DNA of 64,000 nt from Ryuthela nishihirai (Eukaryota > Arthropoda > Arachnida > Araneae > Heptathelidae), in NCBI GenBank assembly GCA_038380435.1, contig JAWZYU010000019.1, forward strand, positions 28,297,801 to 28,361,800, written 5' to 3'. Under the pieces are notes generated by a model. It was not told the DNA's origin and searched no databases. It worked only from the letters and a program-made list of their open reading frames with translations. This document shows positions 41,815-53,607 of this stretch, piece after piece. The position numbers were made by a program, and so were the translations under genes. Each line of letters opens with the position of its first letter. The stretch's first letter is position 1.

Positions 41815-42290
41815 AGACCTGCACACTGCAGTAACAGAAAACCAAATTTTGAGAAATATAGCATAGTAAATTTCTAAAAAATTTGATTGGTAGTTATTTA
41901 TTTTTAAAAATCTGGTAAATAATTTTAAAATATTCTTAATTATTTTAATAAAATCCTTATGAATAAATAATTTTACTTTAACTCCCATGGCCGAGTGGTT
42001 AGCACGCTTGGCTACTGATCTAAGGGACCTGGGTTCGAACCCCGGATTAGGCATGGATGTGTGTGTCGTTTTTCTGCTGAGGGCCTGCCATCCTCTCAGA
42101 CCTTCTACTGTGGCATATAAACTGACAGGCTCCTGTCAGACCTCTGTGGCAAGCAGCTGCTTAAGGGGGTATTTTTTTATTTATTTATTTTAGCTGATTT
42201 TAAAATAAATAGCTTTAACAAATTTTAAACAAATTACATCACTTGAATTTTTATGCATAATTAATATCCCTCTTTTTTCTGAAGGCTGTC
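41815..42290 (+). repeat. R3 dispersed repeat split by SINE-2
   Basis: Left part 41815-41980 (CACTGCAGTAACAGAA, then GTAGTTATTTATTTTTAAAA) and right part 42193-42290 (ATTTTAAACAAATTACATCA, TTTTTATGCATAATTAATATCCCTC) join in R3 order. This gives R3 as older than SINE-2 at this site. Confidence 0.7.
41981..42192 (+). mobile_element. SINE-2, full length
   Basis: Head CATGGCCGAGTGGTTAGCAC, B box GGGTTCGAACCCC, 3' AAGCAGCTGCTTAAGGGGGT and TTTA-rich tail. Very similar to 47526-47727. The target duplication is obscured by the A/T-rich target. Confidence 0.92.
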
Positions 42291-42729
42291 CAGGCCTGAT
42301 ATATCAAGGTGGCTTTGCTATGGCTTAGTTGGCCTGATTGGTAAGGATGTTGACAGGAGGTCAAAGAAAGGGATGTGGCCACTCACGCGGCTTCTCTTTG
42401 ATTAACGAGCTACAGTTGAACATGAGGAAGGCGAACTACAACATATTTTAATTACTTTAATTTAATGCAAAGTTACTGCATATTCCAATGTGGACTACGT
42501 AAGCAGTGAAAAAACAGAATAGTCTCCCTCATGACGTCATTGGTCACGCCCCCTTATTAATAATGTTGCATGGACGATGATATCAAAGGAGGAGGAAATG
42601 AGGGGGGATTGCTCTGTCTTTTTCTACTTATGTAATAATATAAAAATATTTTTGAATTTGAGTTTCAACTAAGTGTGGACAATATTTCGACGTATATCGG
42701 ACATTACGCACCTAATTCCTTGTGATATA
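42291..42729. other. No feature recognised
   Basis: Mixed DNA with no supported frame or repeat. Confidence 0.4.
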
Positions 42730-43307
42730 CAGGGTGTCTCAAAAATATAGGTACAGACTTTTAGGGGAGGTAGATAACATCTAAAGGAATGATAATTGCA
42801 TAGGAACCCATAACCGGAAACGTCACCGTAAGTCAATAGGCGGCGCTGTTCATCAGTGCGCTAGAGTGGAAATTTCTGATTTCCTCATTCGAGAGGTAGT
42901 CGGCTTACGAAGAGCATGCAAAGGTATTCGAACAGGGAGCTGGCAGACATGGAATAACTGAGGGCAACTGACGAACCGCTCAACGAATGTATCAAGAACG
43001 CTTCCCACACAGACATGTACCAGGCCACCGTTTGTTTGCGCGTGCGCATCAAAATTTGTGCGATTATGGGGCAAACTTCGAGCATCTGCTGTAACATTAT
43101 GAAATGTATCATCTGGTACGCCATTTGTAATAAATATGCCCAATAAATGTTTTCCCATTAATCACTGTCTTGTGTCCTTTCAGATCTTGAACCTCTGCTA
43201 CCACTTTCCCATGACGTTTCTGGTTATGGGTTCCTATGCAATTCTCATTCCTTTAGATGTTATCTACCTCCCCTAAAAGTTTGTACCTATATTTTTGAGA
43301 CACCCTG
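42730..43307 (+). mobile_element. Short TIR element, internally deleted, with DUF4817-like HTH remnant
   Basis: Ends CAGGGTGTCTCAAAAATATA and complement, about 95 bp of near-perfect TIR each, with TA flanks (42728-42729, 43308-43309). The interior on the plus strand reads YSNRELADM (about 42918-42944) and, after a frame change, AQRMYQERFPHRHVPGHRLF (about 42977-43040), the N-terminal helix-turn-helix seen in DUF4817-type transposons. The catalytic part is deleted, leaving 578 bp. Confidence 0.85.
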
Positions 43308-44704
43308 TATATATTACATTTATATAAATATGTTTATTACTATATTGCAAAGATTTCTACTTCATTTATTTATTCGATAGAAGCAGAGACCTTTCTGTCA
43401 AAACATTAGGAATAAAATTATAAGTTTTTTTATCAGCCCCGATAATAAATTTATATTTTATATATTGTAGCGTATTAAAGTTTTTGTACTCTATCTTTGA
43501 AAAGTTTTATTTAGGTGGGAACTAAACTAAGTTTATTTGAAATATTCAGTGAACCTTCCATATCGCTTTGCTTCATTATATTTTATATATTTTAGTTGTT
43601 TTCAAATCAGCGCCCCCTCCCCATATTATTTTCAAAAATAAAAAAAATCTGAAAAATTTACTCTTTGAAATATTTGTTCAATATCAGAATAGGACACCAG
43701 TGATCGTTGTGCTACATTTTAATAGTCATCAGATAAGTTTTAAAGTCAGCCAAGGATGGAAAACTTTTGTTCCGTTTAATGCAATTCATGTCTACAAAAG
43801 AAATCAGCTGTTCATAAAGACGTTGGCTTCGTTATCCAATAAATATTTCCCATTAAAATTTCATGCATGTTTCCGAATTTAACAGGAAATCAGTGTTGAA
43901 ATCTGTTACAGAAGTAGAATTTAGATATTGTTATGAATTAAATGGATAGAAACTGGGCGTGAGTTCAAATTAATAATATATATATCAATTCTAATTCTAA
44001 AACAATGTAATTTATTACAAAAGTATGGATAAAATCATTTATGTAAACTAAAGTCAGCACAAATCATATATGTGAACAAACCTGCAATCTATAAAGATTA
44101 CTTTAAAAATTCCTAAAGAACTAAATACAACTATGTAACAAATGATGAGCTCTTCCGACAGAAAAATTGAGATTGCATCTACTTGTTCGACTTACATCTT
44201 CAGACACATCCTTAAGTGTCCTTAACATCTTTATTTTCCTTACCGTCCGCTAACTGGATCACACTAATTAATTAATTTATCCTTCGGCGAACACATCAAA
44301 TAAAATCATTTCTTCTCTAAACTTTAATGCACAGTCAAAGACAAACTGCATGTTCCTTCACACAATATTTCTTCTTAATTACAATAACTTATTCCTTCTT
44401 CTTGAAGTCAAGTTCTTTCGATGTCGTTGGTGATGTAACTCTCACGCTGAAGCATACGCGTGTGTCCATGACGCGTTTTTCATAAATTCATTGAAGCACG
44501 TTCATCTGTCGTAACAATATTTTTAATGACAGAACAACAATTGATAAATTAATAGAAATAACTTAAGAAAAACACATAATAGACATGAACTCAAATCTAG
44601 ACTTATTGCAGATCTGGATGCGTATTATTTATTTTTAATAAATAAACTTAGCTTTTATTTTCAGGGGAAATAGTCAATGCTTCCTATATCATAACTAATC
44701 CTTG
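43308..44704. other. No gene supported
   Basis: A 104-codon plus frame (43568-43882) has no recognisable domain and lies in AT-rich DNA. No repeat families recognised. Confidence 0.35.
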
Positions 44705-45185
44705 ACAGTGCACTAATAGAAGAATTAATTTTTAAATATATAACTGTTTTAATGAAATTTAGTTTCTTAAAATTCACCTGGTAATAGGCTCGGATCTATA
44801 AAAAAATCGAGTAGGAGGGGGTGGGTAAAGCAAGAGACTGGATTTCCAATGCAGTATAATATTTTTCCCTCCTTTTTAAAGGTCTTTAAAAATCCTTGAG
44901 AAATGCGTGAAATTTAAACAAGTTAAATTTTGTTTTGTCTCTGTTACCCTTAATATCATTCTAAAAGGTAGTTGGGGGGGGGGGCAAGAAGGACATGCCC
45001 CCCAGCTAGATCCGACAATGTTAGTAACCATTAATTAAAAAAAATTGTAACCAGTTTTAAAATATTCATAAATGTTTTAATATAGAGGTACTGAGTAAAT
45101 TGTATTATTTTGGTGAGGTTTAAATAAAATATATTTAGGTAAATTTTAGACAAATTAAATCGCTTAAATTTTTACGGTAATATTA
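44705..45185 (+). repeat. R3 repeat interrupted by R2
   Basis: R3 start GACAGTGCACTAATAGAAGAAT at 44703 and R3 end (AAATTTTAGACAAATTAAAT, CGCTTAAATTTTTA) enclose an R2 copy. The order implies R2 moved into R3. Confidence 0.65.
44790..45005 (+). repeat. R2 repeat within R3
   Basis: CTCGGATCTATAAAA, G-rich run, CCAATGCAGTATAATATTTTTC, CCTTAATATCATTCTAAAAGG, then a 12-G run and CCCCCCAGCTAGATCCGAC. Ends with GATCCG-type motifs resembling those in the array at 9628-9842. Confidence 0.6.
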
Positions 45186-46321
45186 TTTATTGTTGTTGCT
45201 CGTGAGGCAACTAAGATATCAATAAAACAGAGAATTTGTCGCTATATTTCGAATAACTGAAGAGCAGAAAGTTTACTTTTGCTGGCGTTCTGGTATTTGG
45301 AAAAGAATTCAAAGGTCCAAAATTATTCTGGATACACTATTTTATCTATATTTCATTACGGTATATTGCATATTCATGTGTATGAGTTTGACAGTATATT
45401 GATAAAAGTTATTAAATTCAGCTGAAAGAAAAGGAGTTAGACAATAGTAATGCCAAACATCAAAAGCTAAATGAACATAACTTAATAGAAAGATTAATTA
45501 ACTCAAACACATATCAGAATGAATTAAATTCGAACTTAATTGTAATAATGATTAGTAGTAATGAGATTTACTGATAAAAAAAACTTGACTTATGGCTATG
45601 AGGCATAAGTCAAGAAATAAAAAAATAAGTTAGGAAAAATAAGTTAAAATAAGTCAAGAAATAGAAAATAAGTTAAATGGTCTAAAAATGTGTTGAAATA
45701 TTTTTGCCAGAAGGTGGGAGGAAGTAAGAGGTCATCAGCCACCCTGCAAAAATTTATCGAAAAATTAATTTGTTAAATAATATTACTTGCATCAAAAAAT
45801 AAACACTTTACTTATTTACAGAAGCGGAAATTTTGGGGTTTTTTTAAAACGTTTTCTTTTGTTTTCGAAGAAGTATTTTTATTTGTTATTACGAAAAATA
45901 TTTTTTTCATGTAATTTCATTACTAAGGTCCTCCTTTTTTCGTTTGTTTCCGGGCATCCATTGTTACATTATAGTATGACGTGTACATGATTCTTTATTT
46001 GAAACTGAATTCGTTAATTAAAGACTCGACATAAAAATCTGTATCTTAAAACACTGTTTTTTTGTCTCCCACTGGAAATATTTTGACTCTCCCTGAAAGA
46101 AAATTTTCCCCCTGGAAAAATTGCTGACGGTGCCCATGAATATAAAGTGCTTAATATTTTCCCCACTTCCGTTCCAGTTAGTAGAATTTCCACTCTTCCA
46201 CAGATCTGGCCCCGAAGTCTATGAATTCTTGCGTGGAAAATCCCTAAACAAAATTGTCAGTTTCTGATTTTTTTTCTGTCTTATGTGTCGCACGCTAAAA
46301 TTTTACTTTACAAAGTCATAA
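45186..46321. other. No gene supported
   Basis: A small hairpin CTTGACTTATG/CATAAGTCAAG lies at 45584-45614, followed by AAGTCAAGAAATA repeats to 45670. Nothing else recognised. Confidence 0.4.
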
Positions 46322-46328
46322 CATATAT

Positions 46329-46700
46329 GGAGTGGGGTGGCTCTTTCGGTAGCGCGCCAGGCTCGTAATCTGCAGGTTCGAGTCCCAGCTGGGTCAGCGT
46401 TGAGATTTATCTCCACAAATCTCCCAGCCATGCCCTCGATCAGTAGGGGACACCGACGGGCTTGGAAAATACGCCATATGTTGATGGAGAAGTAAATCCG
46501 TGTGCCGGAGAGTCATACCTTGCGCAAGTTAAAGAACTCACTGGATGGCCTTGACGGAAGGCTACCATCTGTCTCCTAACTAACCTCTGTCCAGTGGGTC
46601 CCCTTCTCTCAGCTTTCTCTGAATCTTCGGGGTTCTTGGGACCTGCCCATTTAGCCCATTTTGTATCAAAAGAAAAGTGCCAAACAGAGATAAAACAACC
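46329..46700 (+). mobile_element. SINE-1, full length, old
   Basis: Possible 7-bp duplication CATATAT (46322-46328 and 46701-46707). Head GGGTGGCTCTTTCGGTAGCG; a 9-bp deletion sits between anticodon arm and B box. Tail AAAACAACC. Confidence 0.9.
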
Positions 46701-46707
46701 CATATAT

Positions 46708-47514
46708 ATCAATAAATATGTTACTGATGTATTAATAAGATTTCGGGGTCAATTTATTTCATCAATGTTTCGCAAAACTCAGTTTGAAATCCGTCGATTT
46801 AAATACGATGACATTATTGATTAGCTAAAAGTGACAGGGATGCAAGAATTGAATTAACAATAACAATTTTTTTACAATAATTTATTCCTTCATACACTAT
46901 ACAAAATTAGGTACAACAAGCCTTCGAAGGTAGCTAACTATTCACGAAGAGAACGCGTAGTGAAAAAAGAAAACACAAAACTAGACACACACAACCCCCC
47001 CCCCCCCCAACTAAAATCTGTGAGAAAAACTACTTAGTTTTTTTCAGTAAGGCAACGTTTTTATTTGAAGAGAACTTTTCTAATTTGCGTTTATGCTCGC
47101 GTACATAATTGTTCAGTAACAAAGGGGAGGGTGGCAAAGGGGCCCATGCTCTCCCCCCTTGGAAATACTAGTAACAGAAATTTATTTATTTATTTATTAT
47201 TCTTTTTATTTATTTCTTATTAAGAAAATTCGAACATGAAATTAAATTTTACATTTCCTTATCAAGAAAGTCAATTACATAGAGCAACATTAAATTGTAC
47301 ATGTTACAACAAAAGTTAAATTATTGTGATAAATTACATAATAATACTGATAGAAACGTAACTTTTTCATCCCTAAATATATATAGTAGTAATGTCTGAA
47401 TACATACGTTTATCGAGTCCAATTTTCTTATCCACAAGAGTAGCTACGACCCGCCTACGGATGTTATTAATCAAACTAAATTCATGTATCTGCAAAACAA
47501 TATTAAACATATGC
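46708..47514. other. No gene; poly-C and TTTA runs
   Basis: A 15-C run at 46995-47009 and a (TTTA)n run at 47183-47200 are the only structures seen. Confidence 0.4.
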
Positions 47515-47525
47515 ATATTTCATCC

Positions 47526-47727
47526 AGCCGTCCCGTGGTCGAGTGGTTAGCACGCTTGGCTACTGATCTAAGGGACCTGGGTTCGAGCCCCGGAATTAGG
47601 CATGGATGTGTGTGTCGTTTTTCTGCTGAGGTCCTGCCATCCTCCCAGATCTCCTACTGTGGCATATAAACTGACAGGCTCCTGTCAGACCTCTGTGGCA
47701 AGCAGCTGCTTGAGGGGGTATTTATTT
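47526..47727 (+). mobile_element. SINE-2, full length with target duplication
   Basis: Reference copy of the family. 11-bp perfect duplication ATATTTCATCC (47515-47525 and 47728-47738). A box in GTGGTCGAGTGGTTAGCACG, B box GGGTTCGAGCCCC, body with inverted GACAGGCTCCTGTC (a 14-bp stem-loop), the palindrome AAGCAGCTGCTT, then GAGGGGGTATTTATTT. Confidence 0.95.
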
Positions 47728-47738
47728 ATATTTCATCC

Positions 47739-49020
47739 GTCTTTCATGAAATTTATCAAACACCGTTTATAAAGAAAGAAAATTTTATATCAGTGACTCG
47801 GTCCGTAGTTTTTACTTTTTCTGACTCGATCCAGTGACTTTACCTGCACCCCTCCCCACCTCCTGCTCTTTATTTTTTCCATTGATCCGAGTGTAGTCAC
47901 TGGAAAGAAAACCATAACGATAAATTCAACAAATATTTAATTACTTCTTATCATTTAAATCATTTTATTTCAACATCGAAAGACATTCCACCAGATTCAA
48001 AACTCCCATTCTGCATCGTCCCCATCGAAGTAAAAAAAACATCCTAAATTGCCATCTATTCTCTTTCAGGTTCCTGATTACCACTCTCACTACTCTCGCT
48101 ATCAATATCCCACTTTCAGTCCTTGCAAATTAGTTTCCTTACCTTCAGCGAGGAGTTCGCCAGAGTCCGCATCTCGTAAGGTTATCCCTTTTCCACAGCT
48201 CGCCCGTAATGATGAAGTGAGAAATTCCAGCCAGCTGTAGTCTCAATCATTAACAGAGAGAAAGTGCTGCGCTCTCTCTCTTTCCCTTCCTACCTTCTAT
48301 CAACGGCTAAACACGGAAAACTGCAGACCAGAACTCCCCGCACCTCCCGTCTCGCAAGTCGGAGTACACTTACTCCAGTCCTCACGGCCTCATTCATTTT
48401 CCACGCCGCCGCTTCAAACACGCCGTCTGGAAAACCCTTTCTAATGAAATTACCGAGCCAGAGGCACTGCTGCGCAACATCTTCATGGAAGTTCAAAGAG
48501 GAGAGAGAGCGGACGTAACAGAAAAGGCGCCTCCATAACGGTCGGCAGCTGTCGGCGAAGGTGCAGGCGAGGGCGTACGGCGGAGTTCATGGTAGCTGAC
48601 CTCCGGACACCTTCCGTCGGAAGAAGAGTTCGCAATTAAGTAACTTTTCCGAATCTTTCTCTCGCACACATCCTCTCGAGATGAGAAGATGTCTGAGCGA
48701 AAAGTACTCCGAGGGATGAATGATTTTTGGATGGAAACGCTCTTCGAGGGACGGAAGTATATATGTAGTTTTAAATCCTTCTGCTGTATGTTATTGAAAT
48801 GTTACTTTTATGGCTGCAATGTCGCGCTATTAAATTATGATACATGTGGTCACTGAACATTACTGTAACGATGCTCGTATTACAACATTTATTAGGAAAA
48901 GATGAGGATTTATCATTAAGCAGTCCAGTTGGTTTTTATTTTTAACTTTTGACGTCTATATTTCAACAGGTCAGGGTCCTGCTTCCTATGTAAGGATTAT
49001 TTTGGCTTCTTTAATCTAGG
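47739..49020. other. CpG-richer island, possible host regulatory or exonic DNA
   Basis: 48040-48700 has many CpGs (for example GGCGAAGGTGCAGGCGAGGG, GTACGGCGGAG) and GAGA-type runs (GAGGAGAGAGAGCGG at 48497; CTCTCTCTCTTTCCC at 48274). None of the window's repeats is present. The plus frame 48264-48518 has no domain. A promoter or 5' exon is a reasonable but unproven reading. Confidence 0.35.
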
Positions 49021-49042
49021 AATAGCATTTCTGTACACAATG

Positions 49043-49501
49043 GGTTAGGTTGTTTTACCTCTGAGGGACACTTTTTGCATACAATGGGAGAAATGTCCAA
49101 ATCACAAGGAACTCGAGAAAGTTGGGAAGAGGGGTAGGTTTACCTGTGAGCGGCACTTTTTTGCACGCAATGGGCAAAATGTCCAGGTACAAGGACCCGA
49201 GAAGGTTGGAGGGTGGGGACCCGCTTGAAAGTTGTTAGGAGACAGATGGTAGCCTCCCGTCAAGGTCATCCAGCGTGTTCTTCAGCGTGCACAGGGTATG
49301 GCTCTCCGCACACGGAACCACAGCTTAACGTCCCATATGATGGGCGGCGACCTTTCCCATCCCATCGGTATCCCCTATTGACCGAGGGCAGGGCGGGGAG
49401 TTTTGTGGATAAAAATATCAACGCTGGCTCAGCTGGGACTCGAACCTGAGAAATACTGATTACGAGGTTGGCGTGCTACAACCGACTGAGCCACACCTGC
49501 T
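49043..49501 (-). mobile_element. SINE-1, inner copy with duplicated 3' end
   Basis: 13-bp duplication TCTGTACACAATG/TTTGTACACAATG (49030-49042 and 49502-49514). Its 3' region is present twice in tandem (49043-49134 and 49135-49215), each with the ACCTSTGAG..CACTTTTT phrase. Confidence 0.9.
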
Positions 49502-49606
49502 TTTGTACACAATGAGCTAAATGATCAGATCACAAGGCACTCAGAAAAGCTTGAAGTTCTTTGGAAAACGTTGGATAGGGGAATCCACTGTTCAGCTGTT
49601 ATCAAA

Positions 49607-49735
49607 CAGATGCAAGCCTCTTTTAGAGGCCATCGAGTTTGTTTTCGAACAGATGCAAGCCTCTTTTAGAGGCCATCGAGTTTGTTTTCGAACAGATGCA
49701 AGCCTCTTTTAGAGGCCATCGAGTTTGTTTTCGAA
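49607..49735 (+). repeat. 43-bp tandem repeat, three units
   Basis: Units starting CAGATGCAAGCCTCTTTTAG at 49607, 49650 and 49693 are identical or almost so; a fourth start at 49736 leads back into SINE body. Recent amplification within an old SINE. Confidence 0.95.
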
Positions 49736-49985
49736 CAGATGCAAGCCTTCCTTCAAGGCCATGCAGTGTGCTATTTCACAGAGATTGTTCTCACACATAG
49801 GGCCTATATTTAATGTCACATCCAATGGGCGGCGGCTTTTCCCAATCCATTGGGCCCCTTTTCTCACCGAAGGCAGAGGGGTATTAGAGGAGCAAATTGA
49901 ACACAGGTCCAAGGGGGGTGGGGGGGCTCGAACATGGGAACCACATTACGAACCTGACACGATTACCGATTGAGTCACCCTAGGT

Positions 49986-50569
49986 TCCCTTCTATTTAAG
50001 GACTACTGTGCCATCAAATGACGACAGAATTTGGGACACGTTGTCTTCTCATTTCTCATTCCCAGCAGAGTGAAGACACGGAAAAATTCTCTTATCATAG
50101 AAAGGTCAATAGTATCGAGCCTGCAAAATAGTGAGTATCAAGTCTGTCACTTAACCACTGAGCAAAGAGTAGTAGTAGACAATTCGGCAGTATCAACACA
50201 ATGTTAAAAATTTCATGAAATCAACGGTATTCTTTTTTTAGAGCACATTTTCAGGACACACAATTTTGTTCACCATAGGGTACGTCACATTACATTTTAA
50301 ACACACCCCTGACATTCTGACGTCACCACGAAAAACTAAATTAAATATGTTTTTCCTAAAACGTTCCTTTAGCCCAGTTTTTTACCTAGGTTAACCTCTT
50401 AATGAACGATTCCTTTTACTCTAACATTGCGCCAGAACATACAAATCTACCGGTGACAGAGGGTTAAAATTGCTCCCTTGAGATATTTTGAGTCTTACAT
50501 CTCAGAAATTTTGTCAAATTTTGAAAGTAATGGATCCTTCGAGGGCAAAGATCAAATTTTGATATAGCG
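49986..50569. other. No feature recognised
   Basis: No repeat family or frame supported. Confidence 0.4.
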
Positions 50570-50756
50570 GTGTTGGAGAGCTAAAAATTGGCGAATATTA
50601 TTGTAGGTAGTAGAATTGAAAGTACCATTTATTATACATATCGCACCCATCCACAAACTTGCCCTACTCTGCCACAATGATGCCACCAGATGAAATCTCT
50701 TGCGGGATATAAATAGGTCAGATACGTACTTGCTATATAGCGTACTTGAGACTGTT

Positions 50757-52130
50757 ATGACGGGTAAACACGGAGACATGAGCGAGTTCTGTCGTGGGCA
50801 GGCAGTTGGTGCAAGGAAGATAGATGACGTCATAAAACTAATATCCGCGACTGCAGAAAGTCTGGGATTTCCACATGTGGCAGTAGCACGTGATTACCAG
50901 GACTACATCAAAACTTGCGAAACCTATAGCTGCCGGGAAAAATGCCATAACATTCGAACGAAGGACTGCAGTGTAGATGACAACATCAGCATTCAATGAT
51001 GGACAGTTGGTTGGTTGGTTCTTTTACCTCTGAGCGGCACTTTTTTGCACACCATGGGCTAAATGGCCAGGTCACATGGACCCCCGAAGGCTCAGAGAAG
51101 GTTGGGAAAGGGGACCTACTGGAACAGCTGTTGGGAGACAGATGGTAGCCTTCCGTCAAGGCCATCCAGCGTGTTCTTTAACGTGCACAGGGTATGCCTC
51201 TCCCGCACACGGGGCCACGGCTTAACGTCTCTCCGACGGACGGCGGCCTTTCCAAGCCCATCGGTGTCCCCTACTGACCGTGGGCAGGGCGGAGAATTTT
51301 GCGGAGATAAATCTCAATGCTGACCCAGCTGGGACTCGAACCTGGGAACTACAGATTACGAGCCTGGCGCGCTACTGACTGAGCCACCGCCGCCCCTGAT
51401 GGGACAGTTACGAAGGTTTGTGCAAAGACCATTCAATGTAGAATGGCAGGACTGGACTGTGGCCCACTTCGAATACCCTACCTAACAGCACGTCACCAGA
51501 CTATGAGGCTTCTGTAGGAGAAGGAACATCTCTAAGGGACCTTGGAAGTCTGAAAACGGGTAGATTGGTCCGACGAATCGTGATTCCAACTACAACACGC
51601 CGACAGATGGTTGCGTGTGGGGCACAGACCACACTAGCCAAGGACCCCACTGTAAATTCCGGGTTTACAGCCCGATGGAAGTGGAGTAATGTTCTGTGGC
51701 ACGTTATGTCTTGGGCCCCTTGTGCTTGAAAGTGCATCTTGGAGTCCTTGTGCTTATTGAGATTACCATCACCTCGCAATGCTATGTAGACATACTCGCC
51801 GACCACCTATAACCATTCATGGCTATCCATTTCCCACAGCGAGATGCCTTCTTTCAAAAAGACAACGCCCTGTCTCATCGTTCCCATTTGGAGGACTGGT
51901 TGGAGGAGCATTTCAGCGAGTTCAGAGTCATCGAATGGCCCTCTCACTCTTCGGATCTGAACTCTATTTTGCACCTGTGCAACGAAGTTGAGTGATGCAT
52001 TCGAGCCTAAACCCACCACCAACAACTCCTGGCGCTTTACGGACGGCTGTCATGGAATCTTGGGCCTCAATACCATCTGAACCTTTCCAACACCTGAGAG
52101 ACCTCTAAAGTCCATGCCACCTCGTGGATC
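50757..52130 (+). pseudogene. Tc1-like transposase pseudogene, interrupted
   Basis: From ATG 50757: MTGKHGDMSEFCRGQAVGAR with an HTH, then the SINE at 51009-51397, then remnants FQKDNALSHRSHLEDWLEEH (about 51855-51914) and IEWPSHSSDLNSI (51930-51970). The last catalytic Glu after NPI is lost (NSI followed by L), and stops and frameshifts are numerous between 51410 and 51850. Of the three Tc1 elements here this is the most decayed. Confidence 0.82.
51009..51397 (-). mobile_element. SINE-1, full length, young, inside the Tc1 element
   Basis: 11/12-bp duplication GATGGACAGTT/GATGGGACAGTT (50998-51008 and 51398-51409). Young states CACCATGG, CACATGG and CTACAG. Close to the family consensus over its length. 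Confidence 0.95.
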
Positions 52131-52195
52131 CATACGTTATTAGGTGGGTATGTATAATAAATTGTCCTTTCAATGTATATTCCCTTATTTTTACA

Positions 52196-52603
52196 AGACA
52201 TTTGTTAAAAGACAGAAAAACGGAGAAAAACCATTAATATCGGAATGGTGTTACTGTTCATTCTGCCTCGATCTTCCTTTTCTCCCCTCCCCTTTATTTT
52301 TGTCTTGATTCAGGCCTGCTGGGGGCCAGTAGCTGGAAGAGGGTGCAATGAAAAGAACAAAATTATTTCGATTCCCTTTAAGAATCAAGTATCACAAGAA
52401 ATGTCATGTTGACAAAAAACGCTTGCAATAATTTTCTGAAAAACATTTTTTTTCCTGAGGGATTCGAACCCGCAACTTCCAGAAACATGACTCTGGGAGA
52501 TGTGGGTTCGAATACTACTCAGAACGAAACGAAATTTTTTTCAGCAAATTATTTCAGGAATTTCAATTTATTTATTAGATTTTACTTCTCGTATATATAT
52601 ATA
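52196..52603. other. Mostly unrecognised; tRNA-like block
   Basis: 52456-52545 has GGGATTCGAACCCGC (an inverted B-box form) close to GTGGGTTCGAATACTACTC (direct form). The direct block matches 10985-11030. Neither has a complete tRNA fold. Confidence 0.4.
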
Positions 52604-53032
52604 CAGGGTAAATCTGAAAAAGTGGGCAAAACTTTATGGGGTGGTAGAACGCAGCTATACGAGCAATATTCGTCATAGAATGTATGGTCGGAACGCAAGC
52701 GGTGAGAAGTTAAAAGGTAGTTTTCCACTGTCACATTTAAAGAATGAACACAAGAAGGAGAGGAGATACTCTGTGCCTCACTTGCATTCCCGTCCGCCGC
52801 ACCGTACACAAAGTGCATATCCGCCATTTCGTGGTTAGTATAACCAGCCATCCTCTCGGCAATCCACGGTAGAAATGCCGTTGGGTGCGAGGACCGACCC
52901 TTTTATACCATTTCCAACGCCACCTAGCGGCTCGCCGTTTGCGTTCCGCCCATACTTTCTATGACGAATATTGCTCGTATAGCTGCGTTCTACCCCCCGT
53001 AAAGTTTTGCCCACTTTTTCAGATTCACCCTG
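52604..53032 (-). mobile_element. Short TIR element with DUF4817-like N-terminus
   Basis: Ends CAGGGTAAATCTGAAAAAGT and its complement, about 100 bp of TIR with few mismatches and TA flanks (52602-52603, 53033-53034). The minus strand from 52851 reads MAGYTNHEMADMHFVYGAAD and NGNASEAQ before the frame is lost, the start of the DUF4817-type helix-turn-helix. Its TIR differs from that of 42730-43307 beyond CAGGGTG, so they are separate families. Confidence 0.86.
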
Positions 53033-53034
53033 TA

Positions 53035-53607
53035 TAGCTACGAAATAATAATATTATTGAAAAAATGTAAAGTATATTTTAGGGACATAACTGAAGTTGG
53101 CCTCGAAGTAGTATGTGAAGGATGGGATTGATCCCAGAAATGAGCTACTGAACATTTCACTTCAACGACATTGTACGTCGTTGTATGATGTTGTTCAAAT
53201 TTGTGTCTTTCCGTCTTTAAAATTCCATCTTATTAAAGCACCATTCACTTAGTAGAGCCGGATTGAAAAAAAAAGAATATTTTATATTTTCCAATTCCCA
53301 CGAGAGCCGAATAAAATTGTTAAAACGTCAGGATTGTCTCCCAGGCCCATCTAATTTAAAACATTCAATATATGGCAACATGCATAAATCAAATTGTTCA
53401 TTTTTAGATGTTTCTACTTCGTTTTCTCTCTCTCTCTGTGAATGACCAAATTGTATTCTGACAATCCATATTTATTAAAAACTCACTTTAGATTTTTAAC
53501 TTTGAAAGAGCAATTAATTACTTGAAGGTAGATTTTTTAATTCCCCTAAAAGTTGAAAGAAATATGTTTTTTTCACTTGAATAAATTAAATATAACACTA
53601 GATAAGC
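53035..53607. other. No feature recognised
   Basis: Contains a decayed tRNA-like patch near 53115-53165 and a (CT)n run near 53431; nothing else. Confidence 0.4.

Larger units (their letters stand above)
49022..49985 (-). mobile_element. SINE-1, very old, split by a younger SINE-1
   Basis: The piece before the insert (TTTCTGTACACAATG) and the piece after it (AGCTAAATGATCAGATCACAAG) join as the family's GCACACAATGGGCTAAATGG region. It continues to a decayed head near 49985. A 43-bp unit is amplified inside it at 49607-49735. Confidence 0.82.
50570..52195 (+). mobile_element. Tc1-like element split by a SINE-1
   Basis: The left end (about 50572-50650, with ATTTATTATACATATCGCACCC) and the complement of the right end (about 52138-52190, with ATTTATTATACATACCCACC) are degenerate inverted repeats. 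Exact termini and TA flanks cannot be fixed. Removing the SINE leaves about 1.24 kb, a normal Tc1 size. Confidence 0.75.

Noticed and set aside
42853..43158. Minus-strand 101-codon frame
   Set aside because: Shadow of the DUF4817-like helix-turn-helix remnant read on the plus strand.
47526..47600. Functional Ser or Leu tRNA
   Set aside because: No acceptor-stem pairing or variable arm; it is the SINE-2 head.
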